Shown: one piece after another, positions 57,664-64,000 of the stretch
Numbering within the stretch: position 1 is the first letter of the stretch
How the letters are laid out: each line of letters starts with the position of its first letter
From: Pseudemcibacter aquimaris
GTDB lineage: Bacteria > Pseudomonadota > Alphaproteobacteria > Sphingomonadales > Emcibacteraceae
Assembly: GCF_028869115.1 (NCBI RefSeq)
Contig: NZ_CP079800.1
Coordinates: 3,137,501 to 3,201,500 of the forward strand
Length of the DNA stretch: 64,000 nucleotides
Direction of reading: 5' to 3'
Position numbers and translations under genes: made by a program
Notes under the pieces: generated by a model
What the model was told of the DNA's origin: nothing
Seen by the model: the letters and a program-made list of their open reading frames with translations, nothing else
The model's database searches: none

Positions 57664-58350
57664 CTATCTATTTCTCAATTTTCTCAACAAGGCGCCTATT
57701 CCTTTTGTATCTGGATCACCATAATGAATAAGCAGTGTTCTTCTTATCTTATTATTTTCAAAAGGTAAATTACAATGCAACGTTGTTAAGCCGTTAAAAA
57801 CAAGATTTTCAAATGAACCAATATCCATCACATTTAAATTACCCGTAGATTCCAGCTTCCTAAAATTTGAACGTAAATACCATCTATAAAATATACTACC
57901 ATAAAATAGTTTTTGAATTATGTTTATAATTCCACTTTTCGGAAAAGAACGCTTTCTTGGCAATACTAATAATTCACCTTGTTTATATTTTTCGCCTTTT
58001 GGCACTTCTATCGGCACCACTATTGTTACTAAATGAGAATCAAAATGTGAACGAAAAGATTCATTAATAGAAGTAGGATTTACTACTCGGGATACAATGT
58101 AAGGTTCTTGCTTTTCAAGTTTATCCCCCCACACATTTTCAGCTATCGAATGCAATTTTTCTATTAATTCTTCTTTATTATTATGTTTCCAAAATAAATT
58201 AATCGTTTCAGCGCTTGTGGAATACGTTCTCTGCTCTTCAGGTTCCAGATTTTTTATCTCATCTGGTAGGATATATAAATCCTCGGCATTCAGCATGTAA
58301 CCAACGTTCGTTAAAGCAGTTGCTATGGAATCATTCATACGTGTCACCAT
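57664..58350 (-). CDS. Putative 2-oxoglutarate/Fe(II)-dependent oxygenase
   Basis: 228 residues, not a family I can name outright. The iron triad and co-substrate Arg of 2OG oxygenases can be picked out: H102-F-D104, then H192 in TLHCNLPF, then R203/R204 in RRTLLIHYG about 11 residues later. The stretch GELLVLPRKR between them would be the double-stranded beta-helix core. It lies two bases upstream of the sugar transferase in the same direction, so it may hydroxylate the glycan or its precursor; that is inference. A start at 58338 with GGTGA before it is equally possible. Confidence 0.55.
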   Translation of the reverse strand: MVTRMNDSIATALTNVGYMLNAEDLYILPDEIKNLEPEEQRTYSTSAETINLFWKHNNKEELIEKLHSIAENVWGDKLEKQEPYIVSRVVNPTSINESFRSHFDSHLVTIVVPIEVPKGEKYKQGELLVLPRKRSFPKSGIINIIQKLFYGSIFYRWYLRSNFRKLESTGNLNVMDIGSFENLVFNGLTTLHCNLPFENNKIRRTLLIHYGDPDTKGIGALLRKLRNR

Positions 58351-58433
58351 TATTTTATTTTTCTATATCATAATCATACATATCTAAATCAAAATATAAT
58401 TACTTGATATCGATCAACTAGTTATACAATTAA

Positions 58434-59612
58434 TTATTTAGATGCCTTCCCAATGATTTTTTCAATCATCTGACACGTAGCGTCTATCTCATTTATTGTT
58501 AATGTAGGATGAATAAGAAACATTAAAGAAATCAACCCCAGTTCTCTCGCTATCGGCAGTGGTTCAACAGGACGCAACCCTTTTTTTACAAACGCTTCTT
58601 CATTGTATATTTCTGAACAACTACCAACATAACAAGGTATACCATTTTTCCAAAATTCGTCTTGAATGCGGTCACGATCCCAGCCTTCTATAAGCTCTTT
58701 CGTATTTACATAAGTATAATATTTATATCTAGCATGCTCAATATAATCAGGAATATCCTGTTTTATGAGCGCAGGATATTTGGAAACCACGTGGTCCAAT
58801 TTATTTGCATATTCTTGTCTTCTGTTTATCCATTCAGGTAAAAGCTTTAATTGTATTCGGCCAATTGCTGCCTGCATTTCTGTCATTCTGAAGTTTGTCC
58901 CAAAACTTTCTGCGAGCCACCTAAACCCTGGCGGATGATCACGATTGTAAACAGCATCATAACTTTTGCCATGATCTTTATAAGCCCACGCTTTTTTCCA
59001 TAATTCTTCATCATTAGTGATAAGCATTCCACCTTCACCACCAGTGGTCATAATTTTATCCTGACAGAATGAAAATGCGCCAAAATGTCCAATGCTTCCA
59101 ACTGGGCGTCCTTTATATTTTGCACCATGTGCTTGAGCACAATCTTCAATAACATAAAGATTATATTTTTCTGCTAATGACAGAATGTCATCCATTTCAC
59201 AGGGCATACCTGCTAAATGCACGGGAATAATTGCTTTGGTGTTTGACGTTATGACGGCTTCAATGGTTTCGGCGGATATGTTCCCACTATCGAAATCTAC
59301 ATCTGCAAATACAGGTTTTGCGCCTCTAGTCACAACACAGCTTGCGCTCGCCATAAATGTTCGCGGCGTAGTTATAACCTCATCACCATCTCCCACACCT
59401 AATGCCTCAAGTGCAAGTTCCAACGCTGCCGTACCATTTGTTAGCGAAATAGCATATTTAGCATCAAAAAGCTCCGCAAACTCTAGTTCAAATAGCTTAC
59501 ACTCTTCACCAGTCCAATAATTCACCATTCCAGACTGCAAGACCGTTGAAACAGCATCTAGTTCCATCTGGCTAAAAGAGGGCCATGGAGAATTTACTTT
59601 CATTTTTGTCAT
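58434..59612 (-). CDS. DegT/DnrJ/EryC1/StrS nucleotide-sugar aminotransferase
   Basis: 392-residue PLP enzyme of the PglE/perosamine-synthetase type. Seen: LTNGTAALELAL, TPRTFMASASCV, IEDCAQAHGA, the PLP lysine in FCQDKIMTTGGEGG, and FGTNFRMTE. It would aminate a 4-keto-sugar, for an acetyltransferase like that at 56352 and the priming transferase at 56997. The required 4,6-dehydratase must lie elsewhere. The ATG abuts the wzi stop. Confidence 0.85.
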   Translation of the reverse strand: MTKMKVNSPWPSFSQMELDAVSTVLQSGMVNYWTGEECKLFELEFAELFDAKYAISLTNGTAALELALEALGVGDGDEVITTPRTFMASASCVVTRGAKPVFADVDFDSGNISAETIEAVITSNTKAIIPVHLAGMPCEMDDILSLAEKYNLYVIEDCAQAHGAKYKGRPVGSIGHFGAFSFCQDKIMTTGGEGGMLITNDEELWKKAWAYKDHGKSYDAVYNRDHPPGFRWLAESFGTNFRMTEMQAAIGRIQLKLLPEWINRRQEYANKLDHVVSKYPALIKQDIPDYIEHARYKYYTYVNTKELIEGWDRDRIQDEFWKNGIPCYVGSCSEIYNEEAFVKKGLRPVEPLPIARELGLISLMFLIHPTLTINEIDATCQMIEKIIGKASK

Positions 59613-61073
59613 TTACAATTCCATTTGCCATGCAAAATTAATTGTGAAATTATCATCATTATTCACAGGAGTATTTACTCCATTATCCATGTAGCGTCCT
59701 TGAACTAAAAACTTCCCAAGTTTTGTAGGTGCAATTAACATTACATTAAAACTATTAATTTTTTCGCGGTTAGTACTTAGTATATTACGATGATTATCTT
59801 CGCTATTAACCAATATGTTTTGATATTTTATTCCAAATTCAATTCCGTTCCGCCTAACTATACTACTTTTAACCGAAAAATACTGGCTATTACTATCAAG
59901 GGAATGTCCTATTACTTGATTATAATATCTATATCCTGTCTTATATAAATGATGATTATACATTGTCCCTTTAAAACGGTGTCCATAAAACCATCTTTGA
60001 GACCCCATGGTATCAGAAGCCTCTAATGTGACATTCCATCTATCACCCTCAACACCCCATGATCCATTGAAGTTCATTCCCACTAATCTGGAATATTTGA
60101 ACGGCAAAAATATATGAATATCTTCTGCTGTGCCTTCTGCGTAAATTTTAGTATCTATTTTATCCGTTAAATTAAAAGAATATGATAGTGCTATTTGCGC
60201 TAATTGATTGCCGGGCTGCTCACTTATTTCACCAGTATTATCCAGATCCCCTACTGCTATTAAGCCATTGGCCCATTGCTTAAAGCCACATGGCCTGTCC
60301 TGACCACAAAGCATCAGTGATCTTGCGAGACCCACTTCAAAATTATCAATTGGTTCAAAATTAAGACGCATGCCAACAAAAATTGGTTCAGGAATATGCC
60401 TGTTTTCATCCATTTTACTTATAAACACTTCCGCATCCCACGGCCCCATCCAATTGATCCATTTTGTTTGAAACGGCTGCGACGTTACTCTGCGTATGCC
60501 AATTGATGGCATTGGTTTGGCATTGGTGCTTAAGAGTGTGGTTGTTTCCTGACCCGGCCCCCACCAGCGGTCAACCGCACCAACATAAGCAGACCAATTA
60601 CCAAATTCTTGTGAAATATAACTATTATCAAGATTAAAATCTTCGGTATCAAAAACGCGCCCCTCTATATGGATACTGGTATTATCAAGATTAAGTTCTA
60701 CCGCGCCTTCAAACTCGGCTTTTGATCTCGGCTCGTCTTCAAAGCCTCTAAAAAATTGAACCTGATTTGCATAAGATGCTTTTGCTTTTGCATTCACCTT
60801 ATTAGGGATTTTATCCCTGACCCGGTCTAATGCCCGCTGCACATAAGCCGGCAACGTCATGCTGTCGGCTTTATAAAAACCGCTTGTAATTTGTTTCCAA
60901 GACATTGGCCAGCTATTGACTGGACCAGAAATCAATCCGTGATGAGCGAGTAATTCTACGTCTGATCTTAATTGACTATCCCCGGGACTTGCCCAAGGGG
61001 AAGCATAAGCAGAAGTAAGTAATAAAGAAGCACCGATGGATGCAGATACTAAAATAGATTTTAATTTATTCAT
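59613..61073 (-). CDS. wzi: Capsule assembly protein Wzi family
   Basis: 486 residues from ATG 61073, which has GGTGGGA upstream; a GTG at 61088 adds five residues. Signal peptide to about AYASPWA, then a beta-barrel-rich sequence ending in an aromatic-containing strand (FTINFAWQMEL). RWWGPGQETTTLLSTNAKPMPS is the family hallmark. Wzi binds and organises capsule at the outer surface, which argues for a cell-attached glycan. Confidence 0.87.
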   Translation of the reverse strand: MNKLKSILVSASIGASLLLTSAYASPWASPGDSQLRSDVELLAHHGLISGPVNSWPMSWKQITSGFYKADSMTLPAYVQRALDRVRDKIPNKVNAKAKASYANQVQFFRGFEDEPRSKAEFEGAVELNLDNTSIHIEGRVFDTEDFNLDNSYISQEFGNWSAYVGAVDRWWGPGQETTTLLSTNAKPMPSIGIRRVTSQPFQTKWINWMGPWDAEVFISKMDENRHIPEPIFVGMRLNFEPIDNFEVGLARSLMLCGQDRPCGFKQWANGLIAVGDLDNTGEISEQPGNQLAQIALSYSFNLTDKIDTKIYAEGTAEDIHIFLPFKYSRLVGMNFNGSWGVEGDRWNVTLEASDTMGSQRWFYGHRFKGTMYNHHLYKTGYRYYNQVIGHSLDSNSQYFSVKSSIVRRNGIEFGIKYQNILVNSEDNHRNILSTNREKINSFNVMLIAPTKLGKFLVQGRYMDNGVNTPVNNDDNFTINFAWQMEL

Positions 61074-61225
61074 TAGATTTGATCCCACCCATCATCATTT
61101 TTTAATGCTGCATTCTTATCTATAAATCATTAAAACATCAATAAATTAATGGATATCAAACGAATGTTTACCATTTTCTATTGATCCGTTATAGTCTTTC
61201 CAATCAATAAAACCGGGAGAAAATA

Positions 61226-63109
61226 ATGAACATCATTCGTGTTTTTCTGGCTCTTGTGATTTCGGTAACGACCGTAACCATCGCTAGCGCACAGGATTAT
61301 TCAAAATATAGCGAAGAGGCACTACGTGAGATATTAAATGAAATCGCTGTGGTGGAAACCAAGGTTCTAATGCCAATGCGCGATGGCGTGGGGCTATCCA
61401 CAGATATTTACCGTCCGAAAAATGCGGATGGGCCAGTACCGACAATTTTTGTCAGAACGCCTTATAACATGAATGAGCTTGGTTTAAGGTCACTTCGCAG
61501 TGTCGTAGAGGCCGTCAGCCGCGGATACGCATACATTATGCAAAATGAACGCGGCAGATATTTTTCCGAAGGTGAATTTGAAATTCTGGGTTACCCACGT
61601 ACAGACGGTTATGATGCGCTTGATTGGATTTCCGGTCAAAGCTGGTCCAATAACCGTGTCGGTACAATCGGATGTTCATCCACCGCTGAATGGCAGCTTG
61701 CGCTTGCAGCCATGAACCATCCAGCACATGCGGCGATGGTTCCACAAGCATCCGGCGCCGGCATTGGCCGCGTTGGTGAATTTTGGGAACACGGTAACTG
61801 GTACACCGGCGGCGTTCAACGCATCCTGTTTTTTGTATGGCTTTATGGCGTTGATAACCCACTACGTGCAGAGATTCCGGCGGGCTTAAGTCCAGAAATC
61901 CGCACACAGATCAGTAAATATAATGATCTATCCACCGATAAACCGGATGTGGACTGGGAAACACAGATCCGCCATCTGCCAATTCAGGACCTGCTGACAA
62001 GTATGGGTGAGCCGGAAGGCACATTCGAAGAATTTGTAAAACGCACACCGGTATCCGAAGGTTGGTTCGAAGGCGGCCTTTACCATGATAACGAAGCATG
62101 GGGCGTTCCTGGCCTTTGGTTTAATTCATGGTATGACGTTTCCATCGGCCCAAACATGACTTTGTTTAACATTGCACAGCAAAACGCCGTTGATGCAGAA
62201 ACACGCGATAACCAATATGTGGTCGCCGCACCAAACGTGCATTGCCGTTTCACTGGCCTTGGCCCTGATTTCGTAAGTGGTGATCGTGATCTTGGTGACA
62301 CCACATTTGATGATAGTGGCCTGATCTGGTCATGGTGGGATAAATGGCTTAAGGGCGACGAAGATGCATTCGATCCTGAAACACCACACGTGCAATATTA
62401 CACAATGGGTTCAAACAAATGGCAAGGTGACGATCAATGGCCACCTGCCGCCGCGAAGGACGTCAAACTTTACCTAACATCCGGCGGTAATGCCAACAGC
62501 CTTTATGGTGATGGATCACTTACATTTGATAAACCGGACACTGGCACAGACAGCTATTATTACGACCCAATGAACCCGGTTCAAACCATCGGTGGTGGTG
62601 ATTGTTGTAATGGTGGCCTTGTTACCGCTGGCGCATTCGACCAGCGCATCATCGAAGCCCGTAGCGACGTGCTTGTGTTCACAAGTGAACCATTGGAAGA
62701 ACCAGTTGAGGTTTCCGGCTTCGTTGACGCGGTGCTGCATGTTTCATCAGACGCCAAAGACACTGATTTTGCCGTCAAACTTGTTGACGTGGCACCGGAC
62801 GGTACATCATACATCATCGATGATACCATCATGCGCGCCCGTTACCGCGAAGGATACGACAAACAGGTGATGATGGAAGAAGGCGGCGTCTATAAAATCG
62901 ATATGACACCAATGACCACAAGTAATGAATTTCAAAAAGGTCACCGCATCCGTGTCGAGGTCACATCATCAAATTTCCCGAAATTTGTGCGTAACCTGAA
63001 TACCGGCGGCAACAATTATGATGAAAGCGAAGGCGTGATTGCCCACAACACAATCCACCATTCTGCGGATTATCCATCATATGTGGTACTGCCGATTGTT
63101 GAGAAGTAA
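61226..63109 (+). CDS. Secreted CocE/NonD (S15-type) hydrolase
   Basis: 627 residues with a signal peptide cleaved near ASAQ (23). Alpha/beta hydrolase with MRDGVGLSTDIYRP, IMQNERGRYFSEGEF and the nucleophile S151 in TIGCSSTAEW. A C-terminal jelly-roll domain (from about 430, ending HRIRVEVTSSNFPKF) completes the X-Pro dipeptidyl-peptidase/CocE layout. Members cleave esters, amides or dipeptides. ACCGGGAGAAAATA precedes the ATG. Base composition is ordinary again here. Confidence 0.88.
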   Translation: MNIIRVFLALVISVTTVTIASAQDYSKYSEEALREILNEIAVVETKVLMPMRDGVGLSTDIYRPKNADGPVPTIFVRTPYNMNELGLRSLRSVVEAVSRGYAYIMQNERGRYFSEGEFEILGYPRTDGYDALDWISGQSWSNNRVGTIGCSSTAEWQLALAAMNHPAHAAMVPQASGAGIGRVGEFWEHGNWYTGGVQRILFFVWLYGVDNPLRAEIPAGLSPEIRTQISKYNDLSTDKPDVDWETQIRHLPIQDLLTSMGEPEGTFEEFVKRTPVSEGWFEGGLYHDNEAWGVPGLWFNSWYDVSIGPNMTLFNIAQQNAVDAETRDNQYVVAAPNVHCRFTGLGPDFVSGDRDLGDTTFDDSGLIWSWWDKWLKGDEDAFDPETPHVQYYTMGSNKWQGDDQWPPAAAKDVKLYLTSGGNANSLYGDGSLTFDKPDTGTDSYYYDPMNPVQTIGGGDCCNGGLVTAGAFDQRIIEARSDVLVFTSEPLEEPVEVSGFVDAVLHVSSDAKDTDFAVKLVDVAPDGTSYIIDDTIMRARYREGYDKQVMMEEGGVYKIDMTPMTTSNEFQKGHRIRVEVTSSNFPKFVRNLNTGGNNYDESEGVIAHNTIHHSADYPSYVVLPIVEK

Positions 63110-63126
63110 AGACATAAAATAATGCC

Positions 63127-63147
63127 CGCTGGACTTTTCGTCTGGCG
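63127..63147. terminator. Hairpin after the CocE-type gene
   Basis: CGCTGGAC, TTTTC, GTCTGGCG: eight pairs including two G-U. No T-run directly follows. Confidence 0.4.
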
Positions 63148-63162
63148 AGTATTAAAATAAGG

Positions 63163-63209
63163 AAATCCCACCAAGTCATTTAACCACAATGGCATGTTGG
63201 GATTTTTTT
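63163..63209 (+). terminator. Terminator-like hairpin abutting the next start codon
   Basis: AAATCCCA (63163-63170) pairs with TGGGATTT (63198-63205), with T continuing to 63209, and ATG follows at 63210. It may end the CocE transcript, or act as an attenuator for the channel gene. Confidence 0.45.
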
Positions 63210-64000
63210 ATGCATAAAGACACCACCAAAGAGTTCGCCGAAGCGGCCGTCATAAAAATCAATTATTACCGCAGCAACCCGATCGGCTTTTTTATGTCGA
63301 CCATGATGGCCGGTGCTTATGTGGGGATTGGGATTATATTAATCCTAACACTCGGCAATGAAATTGAGCCCACATCACAAAAGCTGGTAATGGGGTGTTT
63401 TTTCGGCATCACACTGACGTTGATTGTGTTTGCGGGGGCGGAACTTTTTTCCGGTCACACCATGTATATGACGTTTGGTTTTTTCTATAAAAAAATTGGC
63501 GCGCTGACGGTCATTAAAGACTGGATCATCTGTTGGTACGGTAACCTTTTTGGTGCTTTTATGCTCGCGACACTTTTTATGCTTGGTGGGGGTGGCGGCT
63601 GGGCGGATGATGGCGCGGCGCTCGTTCATACGCTCGCCTATAACAAAATGAATAGTGGCGTGATAGAACTGATCGCCCGGGCAATAATTTGTAACTGGCT
63701 TATATGTCTCGCGATTTGGATGGCATCGAAAACGGTGAATGATACGGCCAAATGTATTTTAATTTTTTGGTGTCTCTTTGCTTTTGTTGCCGCCGGGTTC
63801 GAACATGGCATCGCCAATATGACCGTTTTCGCCATTTCCCTGATGGGCGCTCATCCCGAAGGGGTTGATGTCATGGGCATGCTTTATAACCTGATCTGGG
63901 TCAGCATCGGCAACATCATCGGCGGCGCAGGGTTTATCGGCGTTGCTTATTTCATGACGTCAAATCCGATATATAAGGGCAAAGCACCGCTTATTGTTGA
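63210..64000 (+). CDS. Formate/nitrite transporter (FNT) family channel, 3' end cut
   Basis: 263 residues visible of an expected 265-285. FNT signatures: FAGAELFSGHTM, WYGNLFGAFM, and GFEHGIANM with the central pore His. About six helices. Substrate (formate, nitrite or hydrosulfide) cannot be decided. ATG 63210 directly follows a T-run and lacks a ribosome site; an in-frame ATG at 63189 would add seven residues and lies in the hairpin loop. Confidence 0.87.
   Translation, partial: MHKDTTKEFAEAAVIKINYYRSNPIGFFMSTMMAGAYVGIGIILILTLGNEIEPTSQKLVMGCFFGITLTLIVFAGAELFSGHTMYMTFGFFYKKIGALTVIKDWIICWYGNLFGAFMLATLFMLGGGGGWADDGAALVHTLAYNKMNSGVIELIARAIICNWLICLAIWMASKTVNDTAKCILIFWCLFAFVAAGFEHGIANMTVFAISLMGAHPEGVDVMGMLYNLIWVSIGNIIGGAGFIGVAYFMTSNPIYKGKAPLIV

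Noticed and set aside
1-64000. tRNA genes, CRISPR arrays, insertion sequences, prophage or attachment sites
   Set aside because: Looked for cloverleaf ends, regular spaced repeats, transposase motifs and integrase genes by eye; none supported.

Overview
The window is a piece of a Gram-negative, aerobic alphaproteobacterial chromosome, probably from a marine organism. Three things point there: the block ubiH-like / amt / ftsK / lolA / xthA, a class I lysyl-tRNA synthetase, and a RibA with a degenerate RibB-like N-terminus. Lol lipoprotein export and Wzi indicate an outer membrane. I cannot fix the genus. I see no insertion sequence, CRISPR array, tRNA or rRNA, and no plasmid or phage gene.

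Layout. 1-34.8 kb is housekeeping and metabolism: a ubiquinone hydroxylase (cut by the window edge), an ammonium transporter behind a probable sigma-54 promoter, ftsK, lolA, a possible small RNA, and xthA. A two-gene pterin module (pteridine-reductase-like SDR plus PTPS/QueD family) and an OmpR-type regulator follow, then RibA. At 10.9-18.6 kb a leftward operon adhC-fghA-fdsG-fdsB-fdsA encodes the whole glutathione-dependent route from formaldehyde to CO2, with a DMT-type transporter at its end and a clean palindrome in its promoter. Next come a DinG-like helicase, lysS, an isolated sugar transferase, arfB, an M16 peptidase with an apparently dead serine-hydrolase homologue, pyrC, an intact serine hydrolase, dapF, an aromatic/aspartate aminotransferase, a uracil-DNA glycosylase family protein and a cystine symporter.

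35.1-61.1 kb is a large Wzx/Wzy-type surface polysaccharide locus. It has a TviB/TviC pair (toward UDP-GlcNAcA and UDP-GalNAcA) and a WbpB-WbpD-WbpE-WbpI set (toward UDP-ManNAc3NAcA). A cysD-cysNC module for PAPS sits inside it, with a sulfotransferase that could use the PAPS. It also holds a pyruvyl transferase, hexapeptide acyltransferases, a FemAB-like transferase with a polysaccharide deacetylase, flippase, polymerase, Wzz, two family-4 glycosyltransferases, a second initiating sugar transferase, a putative 2-oxoglutarate oxygenase, two further DegT-type aminotransferases and Wzi. Gene strand flips every few genes, and from about 43 kb the DNA is visibly more AT-rich, which suggests modular assembly by transfer. 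Together these genes suggest an acidic capsule or exopolysaccharide rich in amino-uronic acids and decorated with sulfate, pyruvate and acyl groups. Wza and Wzc are not in the window.

61.2-64 kb returns to ordinary composition: a secreted CocE/S15-type hydrolase and a formate/nitrite-family channel that runs off the end. Composition statements are by eye; no searches were run.
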